A DNA stretch of 64,000 nt from Acinetobacter variabilis. Its GTDB lineage: Bacteria; Pseudomonadota; Gammaproteobacteria; Pseudomonadales; Moraxellaceae. Shown one piece after another: positions 55,799 through 64,000 of the stretch. The stretch is taken from positions 1,688,077-1,752,076 of the forward strand of contig NZ_KB850113.1 in assembly GCF_000369625.1 (NCBI RefSeq), read 5' to 3'. The notes below the pieces were generated by a model. It was given only the letters and a program-made list of their open reading frames with translations, was not told where the DNA came from and did no database searches. How positions within the stretch are numbered: the stretch's first letter is position 1; each line of letters opens with the position of its first letter. Position numbers and translations under genes: made by a program.

Positions 55799-58700
55799 AT
55801 GGCTAAACGTACTGACATTAAAAGCATCTTGATCATTGGTGCTGGTCCGATCGTCATCGGTCAAGCATGTGAGTTTGACTACTCAGGTGCTCAAGCATGT
55901 AAAGCGCTTCGTGAAGAAGGCTACCGCGTTATTCTGGTGAACTCTAACCCAGCGACCATTATGACCGACCCTGCAATGGCAGATGCGACGTATATCGAAC
56001 CGATTACCTGGCAGACTGTTGCAGCAATCATTGAAAAAGAACGTCCAGATGCTGTGCTTCCAACGATGGGTGGCCAGACTGCACTGAACTGTGCCCTTGC
56101 ACTGGATGCCAACGGTATTCTTGAAAAATACAACGTTGAACTGATCGGCGCGACCAAAGAAGCGATCGAAAAAGCAGAAGACCGTAAACTGTTTGACGAA
56201 GCAATGCGTAAAATTGGTCTGGAATGTCCAAAAGCTGCGATTGCTGAATCTATGGAAGAAGCACTTGAGATTCAAGCGCGCTTCGGTTTCCCCGTGATTA
56301 TCCGTCCATCATTTACGATGGGTGGTTCAGGCGGTGGTATTGCTTACAACCGTGAAGAATTCCTGGAAATCTGTGAACGCGGTTTCGACCTCTCTCCTAC
56401 TCACCAATTATTGATCGATGAATCATTGATTGGCTGGAAAGAGTACGAGATGGAAGTTGTTCGTGACAAAAACGACAACTGTATCATTGTATGTGCGATC
56501 GAAAACTTTGACCCAATGGGCGTACACACCGGTGACTCGATCACTGTTGCGCCTGCACAAACACTGACTGATAAAGAATACCAGTTGATGCGTAATGCAT
56601 CTTTAGCAGTTCTTCGTGAAATCGGTGTTGAAACGGGCGGTTCTAACGTTCAGTTCGGTATCAACCCGAAAGATGGCCGTATGGTGATCATCGAGATGAA
56701 CCCGCGTGTATCGCGTTCATCTGCACTGGCATCTAAAGCGACTGGTTTCCCGATTGCGAAAATCGCAGCGAAACTGGCTGTTGGTTATACCCTTGATGAG
56801 CTGAAAAACGACATCACTGGCGGTACAACTCCAGCATCGTTCGAACCAGCAATTGACTACGTTGTTACCAAGATTCCACGTTTCAACTTCGAAAAATTCC
56901 CGCAAGCTGATGCGACACTAACTACACAGATGAAATCTGTAGGTGAAGTTATGGCGATTGGTCGTAACTTCCAGGAGTCTGTGAACAAAGCACTTCGCGG
57001 TCTTGAAGTTGGTGCAACTGGTTTTGATGAAAAAATCGAAGTGGGTACTGAAGGTGCGCGCGAGAAGATTCTTCAAGAACTTAAAGTTCCAGGTCCAGAA
57101 CGTATCTGGTATGTGGCTGATGCATTCCGTCACGGTTTCACGCTTGATGAAGTATTTGCGGCAACCAATATTGACCGCTGGTTCCTGATCCAGATCGAAG
57201 ACATCGTTAAAACTGAAGAACAAATCAAATCTTTAGGTTTTGGTGATCTGAACGCTGACAATATCCGTTCATTTAAACGTAAAGGTTTATCTGACCATCG
57301 TATTGCCAACCTGATGGGTATTTCACAAAAACAATTCCGTAAGCACCGTTGGAACCTGGGCGTCACTCCAGTCTACAAACGTGTGGATACATGTGCAGCA
57401 GAATTCGAATCTGATACTGCTTATATGTACTCAACTTATGATGAAGAGTGTGAATCTAATCCGTCTAACCGTGACAAAATCATGGTGATTGGTGGCGGTC
57501 CTAACCGTATTGGTCAAGGTATCGAATTCGATTACTGCTGTGTACATGCTGCCCTGGCAATGCGTGATGACGGTTATGAAACCATCATGGTGAACTGTAA
57601 CCCTGAAACGGTTTCAACTGACTATGACACGTCTGATCGTCTGTACTTCGAACCGATTACACTTGAAGACGTTCTTGAAATCGTACGTACTGAAAAGCCT
57701 AAAGGCATTATCGTGCAGTACGGCGGTCAGACTCCACTGAAACTGGCTCGTGCTTTGGAAGAAGCTGGTGCGCCGATTATCGGTACATCTCCAGATGCGA
57801 TTGACCGTGCAGAAGACCGTGAACGTTTCCAACAAATGATTCAACGTCTGCAACTTCGTCAACCGAACAACAGCATCGTAAAATCTGCTGAAGAAGGTAT
57901 GGCAGAAGCAGCTAAAGTGGGTTATCCACTGGTTGTACGTCCTTCATACGTACTCGGTGGTCGCGCAATGGAAATCGTGTATAACGACGAAGAATTAAAA
58001 CGCTACTTACGTGATGCTGTACAAGCATCGAATGAAGCGCCTGTTCTTCTGGATCACTTCCTTGATGATGCGATTGAAGTTGATGTGGACTGCGTATCTG
58101 ACGGTAAAGACGTTGTGATCGGCGGTATCATGCAGCACATTGAACAAGCCGGTATTCACTCTGGTGACTCTGCATGTTCGATTCCTCCATACTCATTGTC
58201 TGAAGACGTGCAAAACGAAATGCGTCGTCAAACCATCGCTATGGCTAAAGAGCTTGGCGTAGTGGGCTTGATGAACGTTCAGTTTGCGGTTAAAGGCGAT
58301 GACGTTTACATTCTGGAAGTGAACCCTCGTGCTTCTCGTACGGTTCCGTTCGTTTCTAAATGTATCGGTGAATCTTTAGCAAAAGTGGCTGCACGTTGTA
58401 TGGCTGGCCAATCTCTTGAGTCTCAAGGCTTTACTAAAGAGATTATCCCTGCTCACTTCTCTGTGAAAGAAGCAGTATTCCCATTCAACAAATTCCCTGG
58501 TGTTGACCCGATCCTTGGCCCTGAAATGAAATCAACAGGCGAAGTGATGGGTGTTGGTAAAACATTTGGTGAAGCATTCTACAAAGCTGTTCTAGGCTCT
58601 AACGATCGTTTACCAGGTCTACCAACTGAAGGCGAAGTGAAACATGCATTCATCTCTGTACGTGATTCTGATAAACCACGTGCGGTAGGTATTGCGAAGC

Positions 58701-59029
58701 AGCTTGCTGACTTTGGCTTCAAGATTCTTGCGACTGGCGGCACATACGATGTGATTAAAGCTGCAGGTATTGAATGTGAACGTGTAAATAAAGTAACCGA
58801 AGGCCGTCCAAACATTGTAGACCGCTTGAAAAATGGTGAAATTCACCTCATTATCAATACCACTGAAGGTAAACAAGCTCAGCAGGATTCATTCTCAATC
58901 CGTCGCTCTGCGCTTCAAGGTAAGGTATACCATACCACTACCCTGAATGGTGCTGATGCTGTATGCCAAGCTTTAGCAATTAAATTGCCGATGGATGTAT
59001 ATCGTTTGCAAGATTTAACAATAGGTTAA
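55799..59029 (+). CDS. carB: Carbamoyl phosphate synthetase, large subunit
   Basis: Makes carbamoyl phosphate from bicarbonate, ammonia and two ATP. 1076 residues, full length. Two homologous ATP-grasp halves: [19 protein letters not shown] at the start and [19 protein letters not shown] at the second half (near residue 560), the oligomerisation region between, and the C-terminal MGS-like allosteric domain ([15 protein letters not shown]) that in enterics binds UMP, IMP and ornithine. High codon adaptation fits strong expression. The gene ends at a strong terminator. Confidence 0.97.
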   Translation: MAKRTDIKSILIIGAGPIVIGQACEFDYSGAQACKALREEGYRVILVNSNPATIMTDPAMADATYIEPITWQTVAAIIEKERPDAVLPTMGGQTALNCALALDANGILEKYNVELIGATKEAIEKAEDRKLFDEAMRKIGLECPKAAIAESMEEALEIQARFGFPVIIRPSFTMGGSGGGIAYNREEFLEICERGFDLSPTHQLLIDESLIGWKEYEMEVVRDKNDNCIIVCAIENFDPMGVHTGDSITVAPAQTLTDKEYQLMRNASLAVLREIGVETGGSNVQFGINPKDGRMVIIEMNPRVSRSSALASKATGFPIAKIAAKLAVGYTLDELKNDITGGTTPASFEPAIDYVVTKIPRFNFEKFPQADATLTTQMKSVGEVMAIGRNFQESVNKALRGLEVGATGFDEKIEVGTEGAREKILQELKVPGPERIWYVADAFRHGFTLDEVFAATNIDRWFLIQIEDIVKTEEQIKSLGFGDLNADNIRSFKRKGLSDHRIANLMGISQKQFRKHRWNLGVTPVYKRVDTCAAEFESDTAYMYSTYDEECESNPSNRDKIMVIGGGPNRIGQGIEFDYCCVHAALAMRDDGYETIMVNCNPETVSTDYDTSDRLYFEPITLEDVLEIVRTEKPKGIIVQYGGQTPLKLARALEEAGAPIIGTSPDAIDRAEDRERFQQMIQRLQLRQPNNSIVKSAEEGMAEAAKVGYPLVVRPSYVLGGRAMEIVYNDEELKRYLRDAVQASNEAPVLLDHFLDDAIEVDVDCVSDGKDVVIGGIMQHIEQAGIHSGDSACSIPPYSLSEDVQNEMRRQTIAMAKELGVVGLMNVQFAVKGDDVYILEVNPRASRTVPFVSKCIGESLAKVAARCMAGQSLESQGFTKEIIPAHFSVKEAVFPFNKFPGVDPILGPEMKSTGEVMGVGKTFGEAFYKAVLGSNDRLPGLPTEGEVKHAFISVRDSDKPRAVGIAKQLADFGFKILATGGTYDVIKAAGIECERVNKVTEGRPNIVDRLKNGEIHLIINTTEGKQAQQDSFSIRRSALQGKVYHTTTLNGADAVCQALAIKLPMDVYRLQDLTIG

Positions 59030-59045
59030 TTCGTTACTGAGAAGT

Positions 59046-59077
59046 CCCGTCACCTTCTCGGTGGCGGGCTTTTTTTC
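59046..59077 (+). terminator. Terminator of carAB
   Basis: CCCGTCACC / GGTGGCGGG stem (one G-T pair), five-base loop, then C and eight T. Confidence 0.88.
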
Positions 59078-59114
59078 ATTTATAGACTTTCATTTTTATT
59101 ACTGAGGGACAACT

Positions 59115-59591
59115 ATGCAACGTTATCCTATGACTCCCGAAGGCAAACTTGCCTTAGAGAAAGAATTACACCAACTGAAAACTGTGGATCGTCCACGTAT
59201 TACTGCAGCGATTGCAGAGGCACGTGAGCATGGGGATTTAAAAGAAAACGCAGAATATCATGCAGCACGTGAGCAGCAAGGTTTCTGTGAAGGCCGTATT
59301 CAGGACATCGAAGGTAAACTGGGCGCTTGCCAGGTGATTGATGTTAAAGAACTGGAACAAAACGGTCGTGTAGTTTTTGGTGTCACTGTGACTATTGAGA
59401 ATCTAGACACTGAAGAGCGCAAAACTTACAAAATCGTGGGTGATGACGAAGCAGACTTTAAGATTAACAAGATCTCTGTGAACTCTCCGATCGCGCGTGG
59501 ACTGCTGGGTAAAAACGAAGGCGACGATGTGAAAATCGTGACTCCACAAGGTGAAGTTGAATACGAAATCGTAAGCGTTGAATATATCTAA
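59115..59591 (+). CDS. greA: Transcription elongation factor GreA
   Basis: Rescues backtracked RNA polymerase by stimulating transcript cleavage. 158 residues. Begins [22 protein letters not shown]; coiled-coil tip acids in [24 protein letters not shown]-terminal domain ending with [21 protein letters not shown]. The carAB-greA order is common in gammaproteobacteria. The strong terminator after carB suggests a separate greA promoter, or partial readthrough. Confidence 0.96.
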   Translation: MQRYPMTPEGKLALEKELHQLKTVDRPRITAAIAEAREHGDLKENAEYHAAREQQGFCEGRIQDIEGKLGACQVIDVKELEQNGRVVFGVTVTIENLDTEERKTYKIVGDDEADFKINKISVNSPIARGLLGKNEGDDVKIVTPQGEVEYEIVSVEYI

Positions 59592-59619
59592 TATTAAATA
59601 GATATTTTAGGCTGTAAGA

Positions 59620-59641
59620 CCCCTCACATGAGGGGTTTTTT
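59620..59641 (+). terminator. Terminator of greA
   Basis: CCCCTC / GAGGGG stem, four-base loop, six T. Confidence 0.85.
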
Positions 59642-59667
59642 ATTGAACCTAGAAAGTTCTATCGACT

Positions 59668-60249
59668 TTATTTTAAGAAGCCAGACGCCAATGCTTCAAA
59701 GGCCTGTAAAGCCTGAGATAAGACCTGTGCAGGATCCTCACTAGAAGCGACCCACAGTGCTGCATTCATTGCTGCACCATTGAGCAAGACTGCTGCAGCA
59801 AGTGCATCGACTGGTTTTAATCTACTTTCAGCCAGTAACTGTTCTACACATTCACGTGTCGACTGCAGGCATTTATTTTGACTTGGCCAATGTGCGGGGT
59901 CCCCTAATACTGCCGGACCATCACGTAGCACAATCCGTTGAAACTCAGCATTTAATGCATGTTCGATATAGGTACGCCCTTCAAGCATTAATCCTTCCCA
60001 CAGATCATCAGGCTGCTCCAGATGTTGCCCGGCATATTCAGCCATTTCTGAATCAATCTGATCGACCACGGCGGCAAACAAGCCTTTCTTATCTCCAAAA
60101 TGATGGTATAGCGCACCCCGGGTCAGCCCCGCTTCTGCCGTGAGCTTATCCATGGAAGTGTTCGCATAACCGTATTCAGCAAATGCACGACGTGCGACTT
60201 CTATGAGCTTTTTGCGGGTTTCCGCCATTTTTTTTTCACGTACAGACAT
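59668..60249 (-). CDS. TetR-family repressor
   Basis: 193 residues. N-terminal helix-turn-helix with MAETRKKLIEVARRAFAEYGYANTSMDKLTAEAGLTRGALYHHFGDKKGLF, of which AGLTRGALYHHFGDK is the recognition part. The C-terminal ligand domain is unassigned. It faces ridA across a region holding two identical-type palindromes, so it probably controls itself and perhaps ridA. The inducer is unknown. Start ATG at 60249; a second ATG at 60228 is possible. Confidence 0.9.
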   Translation of the reverse strand: MSVREKKMAETRKKLIEVARRAFAEYGYANTSMDKLTAEAGLTRGALYHHFGDKKGLFAAVVDQIDSEMAEYAGQHLEQPDDLWEGLMLEGRTYIEHALNAEFQRIVLRDGPAVLGDPAHWPSQNKCLQSTRECVEQLLAESRLKPVDALAAAVLLNGAAMNAALWVASSEDPAQVLSQALQAFEALASGFLK

Positions 60250-60276
60250 ATGTTGTTTCCATCAGCATTGTGAAAA

Positions 60277-60331
60277 ATTTTAATTGACATACGCCTCGTA
60301 TGTCAATTATGTTTACATACGAAGCGTATGT
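60277..60331. promoter_or_regulatory. Double TetR operator with divergent promoters
   Basis: Two 17-bp palindromes, ACATACGCCTCGTATGT (60287-60303) and ACATACGAAGCGTATGT (60315-60331), 28 bp centre to centre. On the minus strand TTGACA and TAAAAT (18-bp spacer; plus positions 60301-60306 and 60277-60282) put the first palindrome between -35 and -10 of the TetR gene. On the plus strand TTGACA (60284-60289) and TATGTT lie over the same site. Binding would block both promoters. Confidence 0.8.
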
Positions 60332-60387
60332 GAAGATTTGAACTGCTTTCTAAAATACGTATAAATTAAAATTGAGCGAGGATTATC

Positions 60388-60792
60388 ATGACTAGAACTG
60401 TAATATTCCCCCAAGATCGCCATGCTTTGTATGAACAACATGGTTATTCTGCTGCGATCAAATCAGAAGATTTATTATTTGTTTCTGGTCAGGTTGGTAG
60501 CCGTGAAGATGGTAGTCCTGAACCTGACTTTGAGAAACAGGTAGAACGAGCCTTTGAAAACCTGGCTGCTACATTGGCAGCAGCCGGCTGTACTTTCGAT
60601 GATATTGTCGATGTCACAACTTTTCACACCGATCCTGAACAGCAATTTGAAAGCATTATAAAAGTTAAAAACCAGATTTTTACGCAAAATCCCTATCCAA
60701 ATTGGACCGCTGTAGGCGTGACTTGGCTAGCGGGGTTTGATTTCGAAATCAAAGTCATTGCGCGTATCCCTCAATCCGCTAAGGCAATGTAA
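60388..60792 (+). CDS. RidA family protein
   Basis: 134 residues of the YjgF/YER057c/UK114 family, which as RidA hydrolyses reactive enamine/imine intermediates. Features: LLFVSGQVGSREDG, FENLAATLAAAGCTFDDIVDVTTFH, PNWTAVGVTWLAGFDFEIKVIARIP, which keeps the catalytic arginine of the RidA branch in VIAR. It is divergent from the TetR gene and likely under it. It may belong to an Rid subgroup rather than RidA itself. Confidence 0.88.
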   Translation: MTRTVIFPQDRHALYEQHGYSAAIKSEDLLFVSGQVGSREDGSPEPDFEKQVERAFENLAATLAAAGCTFDDIVDVTTFHTDPEQQFESIIKVKNQIFTQNPYPNWTAVGVTWLAGFDFEIKVIARIPQSAKAM

Positions 60793-60892
60793 AACTTAAT
60801 CCTGCAATCAGGTTAGTTATTGAATGGGATTGTTCTCCAGCTTGAAGATCAATTCGCTATAATGGCGTATTCCTTATTTTTGTATCCCGGTT

Positions 60893-61516
60893 ATGGCTGA
60901 AAAGTTGATTAATTCCCCTGTGAACCATTGGTGCGAGTTCGAATTCATCTCAAAAACAGTGAAGAATCCAAATATTCATATTAAGGGCAATTACAGTTAT
61001 TACTCAGCCTATTGGGATCAAGGTTTTGAGCGTTGTGTGGTGCGTTATCTGCATGACAAGCCAGCTACACCAGAGAAACCGATTGACCAGCTTTATATCG
61101 GTAATTTTGTCTGCTTTGGCGCAGAATGCGTGATTATGATGGGTGGTAACCAGTTACACCGTACTGACTGGATTTCAGCATTTCCGTTCGATACACGCAG
61201 TTTTGTGCCTGCTGGCGACACAGTCATTGGAGATGGATGCTGGATTGGCTCTCGTGCCATGATTATGCAAGGCGTGACACTCGGTGAAGGTGCTGTCATT
61301 GCTACAGGTGCAGTCGTTACCAAAGATGTACCACCTTATGCTGTTGTCGGTGGTGTACCTGCCAAAATTATTAAATACCGCTTCCCTAAAGAAGATATAG
61401 AAAAACTGCTTTTACTTAAGCTTTATGACTTAGATGAAAAGCAGTTTTTAAAGATGCGTGAACAGTTGCAGACAGATGATGTGGTTAGCTTAGTAAATTT
61501 TATATCTAATTCATAA
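60893..61516 (+). CDS. Hexapeptide (XAT/CatB-like) O-acetyltransferase
   Basis: 207 residues. The left-handed beta-helix is visible as hexapeptide repeats: [50 protein letters not shown], of which [13 protein letters not shown] is the XAT core, and the usual catalytic histidine follows in [11 protein letters not shown]. The loop and the C-terminal helix are like those of the Vat/CatB group. Such enzymes acetylate chloramphenicol, streptogramins or sugars. A chromosomal housekeeping or virulence sugar role is as likely as resistance. Confidence 0.87.
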   Translation: MAEKLINSPVNHWCEFEFISKTVKNPNIHIKGNYSYYSAYWDQGFERCVVRYLHDKPATPEKPIDQLYIGNFVCFGAECVIMMGGNQLHRTDWISAFPFDTRSFVPAGDTVIGDGCWIGSRAMIMQGVTLGEGAVIATGAVVTKDVPPYAVVGGVPAKIIKYRFPKEDIEKLLLLKLYDLDEKQFLKMREQLQTDDVVSLVNFISNS

Positions 61517-61518
61517 AA

Positions 61519-61888
61519 TTACAGTCCAGTTTTTATATAATTCATCCAAGATTCAATAAAATCACTAGTTTTACTCAAAGGGCTTATTGAAAATGCAGAC
61601 AAATACTCTATGTACTTACTTTCTTTCCAACTAGCATCATCTCTAATTCGCTCAATATTATGATGCTCATGAATAAAGCTACTCATAAAAAAATCTTCAA
61701 TTTTATAATCCCATTTCAATATATCTCGCACCCATGTAGTATCAGTAATTGCATCAAACTTAGTATCAAAACTTAAATTAAGGTTATGTTTTTTCATAAA
61801 ATCCCTCTTATTTAAATACAGATTATTAGATAAGATTTTAATAATTATTTCAAAATACCTAATATAATCATGTTGTACTGATAACGGT
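61519..61888 (-). pseudogene. KAP-family NTPase, C-terminal fragment (cut off by an IS3 element)
   Basis: Continuation of the KAP gene on the far side of the IS3 element. The restored junction reads SLVIT-PLSVQHDYIRYF, in frame after removal of the element and one GTTA copy. The fragment ends at the stop at 61519, three bases from the convergent acetyltransferase gene. It is helical, with ILSNNLYLNKRDFMKKHNLNL and an aromatic C-terminus (WMNYIKTGL). The apparent start MWDHLL at 61908 lies inside the IS end. Confidence 0.82.
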
Positions 61889-61953
61889 GTTAAGAGGTGG
61901 TCCCACATGTTTGAACAACTAAAAGCTTATTTATAAGTGATACTCTGCTCTAG

Positions 61954-62694
61954 TTAAGCTATCTTATTTTGTTGTGGTAGCTGGTCATAGTAAAACTCAT
62001 CTGGAGTCATTTTATCCAGACTCGAATGAGGTCGTTTCAAATTATAAAATTCAAAATATGCGTTTAATTGCTTCTTCGCATCCAAAACATTGCTGTAGGC
62101 TTTGAGATACACCTCTTCATATTTAACGCTCCGCCATAATCGTTCAACCATCACATTATCAACCCATCGACCTTTACCATCCATACTGATTTGAATGCCA
62201 TTTGATTTCAATACATCAATAAATGCATCACTGGTAAACTGACTGCCTTGGTCTGTATTAAATATTTCAGGTCGACCATATTTTTCAATAGCTTCATTTA
62301 ATGTTTCTATGCAAAATGTAACCTCCATACTAATCGATACTCTATGCGCAAGTACCTTGCGGCTATGCCAATCAATCACAGCACATAAATAAACAAAGCC
62401 TTTTGCCATAGGGATATACGTTATATCCGTAGACCACACTTGATTACTGCGCTGAATAGCCAATCCTTTGAGCAGATATGGATATTTGCGGTGAGCTTGA
62501 TTAGCCTGGCTTAAATTTGGTTTGCAATATAACGCATTAATGCCCATTTTCTTCATTAAAGTACGTGTATGACGTCGTCCTATATGATGTCCTTGACGAT
62601 TCAACAAATCACGCATCATACGGCTACCTGCAAAAGGGTATTGCATATGTAACTCATCCATACACCGCATCAGCTTCAGATCTGATGCACTCAC
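61954..62694 (-). CDS. IS3-family transposase OrfB
   Basis: 246 residues from the GTG at 62694, but the frame is open further upstream to about 62786 (encoding ...VSRGCYYYRPKPV), where it joins the -1 frame of orfA at AAAAG (plus strand CTTTT 62785-62789). DDE core: WSTDITYIP, NTDQGSQFTSDAF and MVERLWRSVKYEE, then PHSSLDKMTPDEFYY. HTH_21 region: YPFAGSRMMRDLLNRQG. Normally made as an OrfAB fusion. Confidence 0.92.
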   Translation of the reverse strand: MSASDLKLMRCMDELHMQYPFAGSRMMRDLLNRQGHHIGRRHTRTLMKKMGINALYCKPNLSQANQAHRKYPYLLKGLAIQRSNQVWSTDITYIPMAKGFVYLCAVIDWHSRKVLAHRVSISMEVTFCIETLNEAIEKYGRPEIFNTDQGSQFTSDAFIDVLKSNGIQISMDGKGRWVDNVMVERLWRSVKYEEVYLKAYSNVLDAKKQLNAYFEFYNLKRPHSSLDKMTPDEFYYDQLPQQNKIA

Positions 62695-62780
62695 AGGTTT
62701 TGGGCGATAGTAATAACAACCACGGGAGACTTTCAGCAGCTGAGCTTGCTTAGATACTGAAATCTGAAGTGAGTCATCGA

Positions 62781-63098
62781 TTAACTTTTGTGGTTGAAGC
62801 GGCCCAGTTTCTTCAACACACCTTCTAAAAAATCAATTTCTAATGCCTGCTCACCGATTTTTGCATGTAGTTTTTTTAGATCGATGGGTGGTTCTGTTGG
62901 AGCTTTTGATTGATCGAAAGCTTGCGAGGAAGCTGAAATCAGTTGATTTTTCCAGTCGATAATTTGGTTTTGATGAACATCAAATTCAGCACTCAATTCA
63001 GCAAGTGTTTTTTCTGCTTTAATCGCAGCAAGTGCTACCTTAGCTTTAAAATCATTTGAATGATTTCTTCTTGGTCTACGTGCCATAAAATACTCCAT
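62781..63098 (-). CDS. IS3-family transposase OrfA
   Basis: 105 residues; a start at the inner ATG (MARRPRRNHSNDFKAKVALAA, 63086) is likely. HTH_Tnp_1 features: NDFKAKVALAAIKAEKTLAE, then LSAEFDVHQNQIIDWKNQL and a helical tail (LHAKIGEQALEIDFLEGVLKKLG). The C-terminus overlaps the -1 frame of orfB. Confidence 0.92.
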   Translation of the reverse strand: MEYFMARRPRRNHSNDFKAKVALAAIKAEKTLAELSAEFDVHQNQIIDWKNQLISASSQAFDQSKAPTEPPIDLKKLHAKIGEQALEIDFLEGVLKKLGRFNHKS

Positions 63099-63174
63099 AT
63101 ATTGATGTTTATAACATCATTTGGGGAGCAAAATATCACTTATAAGTGTTGTTCAAATTTCCTGATCCACCTCT

Positions 63175-63920
63175 GTTATTACTAGGCTAATAAGAATTAA
63201 ATTCTTGTTAGTTTCATTTGTCCTTAATAAAGCGTATTGATTTAGCCTTTTAACCAACTCTCGCGGATTTAATTTTTTCTCTAATTGCAAAGCTAAAACC
63301 CAAAAATAGAATTCGTTCACTTCATCTTTATTAGCTAACTCTCCTATTCGAAAGAGTTGTTCTTTGATAATATTTTCATAATTTTTTTCACGATCTTCTG
63401 AAGAAAGATGTACTGTAAAATCAATAAATTTTTCTAAATGATCGCCATTCATCTCCGCTTCATAACCATACACACTTTTGATAGATTGTAATAATTGTGG
63501 CTTATTCATTACTAAAACAAAAACAATTTTTGGAATATCAAAAAAGTGCTTAATTCTTTCAATTAGACGAATTGCAAAATCTGGGCGACAGCGATCTAAC
63601 TCATCAATAATAAAAACTAAAGGTTTTTCTAGCTGTGATGCAAGTTGAGCAAGCTCTTTTTTAAAATCTTGAATTGTTTGTTTTTCAATATGATGATTTT
63701 CTATTTTCTTTTCGATTTGTTCCTTTACCTTAGATGCTATCTCATTACTAGCAACATCAAAAACATCCTTTCCCTCATCATAAACTGCTTTTATTGTCTC
63801 GCCTGCCCCACCTAAACCTATCCAGTGCATTCCAGCTTTAGCTGCAATCATTGGTATTACAGCTGCTAGAGAAATTAAAACCGAGGCAGTCTTTGAATTA
63901 AAATCATAGGACTTACGCAC
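63175..63920 (-). pseudogene. KAP-family P-loop NTPase, central fragment without Walker A
   Basis: Read from 63920 downward: a hydrophobic stretch (ASVLISLAAVIPMIAAKAG) such as the KAP family has between its Walker motifs, then the KAP Walker B VFIIDELDRCRP, and IVFVLVMNKPQLLQSI. It runs to the GTTA site of the IS3 element, then continues at 61888. Together about 371 codons from the GTG at 63920 to the stop at 61519. The Walker A half that should come first is not present in 63921-64000 in any frame, so the gene is broken on that side as well or lies further right in another frame. Confidence 0.8.
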
Positions 63921-64000
63921 TATTATTTATAGATTTTCTGTGGCAGCAGATGATTCTTATCGAGAATAAATTCATCAATAAAGTTCTTGATAATTGGTCT
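63921..64000. other. Window edge with an unidentified open frame
   Basis: A minus-strand frame is open from the window edge to a double stop (TAA TAG) just before the GTG at 63920 and would end ...HLLPQKIYK. It could be the end of another gene or of another mobile element. It does not resemble a KAP N-terminus. Too short to assign. Confidence 0.3.

Larger units (their letters stand above)
61893..63174 (-). mobile_element. IS3-family insertion sequence inside the KAP NTPase gene
   Basis: 1282 bp. Ends are inverted repeats: both start AGAGGTGG, then after variable bases share TTTGAACAAC and TTATAAGTGATA; the left copy has 10 extra bases between the last two blocks. Flanked by a 4-bp GTTA target duplication at 61889-61892 and 63175-63178. 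It contains orfA and orfB on the minus strand with an AAAAG slippage site. Different from the IS3 element at 6161-7434 in sequence and target-duplication size. Confidence 0.93.

Noticed and set aside
61912..63155. IS3 ends at TGAACAAC
   Set aside because: No target duplication is found there, whereas the outer AGAGGTGG ends are flanked by GTTA on both sides and restore the KAP frame.
1..64000. CRISPR array, rRNA operon or prophage
   Set aside because: No regularly spaced direct repeats, no rRNA segments and no phage structural or integrase genes were seen. The only mobile elements are the three insertion sequences.

Overview
The window reads as an Acinetobacter chromosome (Gammaproteobacteria, Moraxellaceae). 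It is AT-rich, and the predicted proteins (533-residue isocitrate lyase, TtcA, PaeA/YtfL-type transporter, MaeB, AhcY, tandem RND permeases, Acinetobacter-type small hypothetical proteins) look like those of that genus. This assignment comes from family recognition by eye, not from a database search. Most of the sequence is core housekeeping DNA. Two AT-rich accessory spots have been hit by insertion sequences.

Layout. 0.3-5.7 kb: AGCS amino-acid symporter, a hypothetical gene, radA, a secreted Tim44-domain protein and a Sel1-repeat protein. 5.7-8.96 kb: the first accessory spot, a single DUF4917 gene on the minus strand cut into three pieces by an IS3-family element (6161-7434, target duplication AAG) and an IS5-family element (7564-8510, target duplication TA). 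Removing both elements and one copy of each duplication restores one open frame of about 341 codons. 9.0-12.3 kb: a promoter and a SAH riboswitch in front of ahcY, then a folded repeat, metF and rsmE; this is the methyl cycle. 12.5-25.5 kb: a PAS/GGDEF/EAL protein, maeB, cca, a GNAT gene, the pdxB-epmA overlapping pair, gcdH with a divergent LysR gene, a duplicated tRNA-Ser(UGA) unit and greB. 25.9-33.2 kb: two lytic transglycosylases, an SCP2-domain protein, ttcA, a compact cluster of DnaA-box-like sites, htpX, a DUF4112 gene and mgtE. 33.2-39.6 kb: two RND efflux permeases with no adaptor gene. 39.9-47.8 kb: aceA, a LysR gene, the PaeA-like gene, and unknown genes including two related membrane proteins on either side of tRNA-Leu(UAA). 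47.8-54.4 kb: folP, an acetyltransferase, ftsH, rlmE, yhbY and small unknown genes. 54.5-59.6 kb: carAB behind a structured leader, then greA. 59.7-61.5 kb: a TetR gene and ridA facing a double operator, and a hexapeptide acetyltransferase. 61.5-64.0 kb: the second accessory spot, a KAP-family P-loop NTPase gene split by another IS3-family element (61893-63174, target duplication GTTA) and lacking its Walker A half.

The main observations are these. (1) The DUF4917 gene, once restored, carries in order GNGAS, SLNYD, FYQHGN and YGWSLGE, a motif series like that of SIR2-like NAD-binding proteins; it and the KAP NTPase are both IS-inactivated, as might be expected of costly or defence-type genes (inference). 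(2) Exact IS ends could be set from inverted repeats, target duplications and restoration of frame. (3) Regulatory RNA and DNA structures stand out: the SAH riboswitch, the carA leader with two nested terminator-like hairpins, a cca ribosome binding site buried in a terminator stem, and four DnaA-box-like sites beside a very AT-rich stretch far from any dnaA gene. I found no CRISPR array, rRNA operon or intact prophage.
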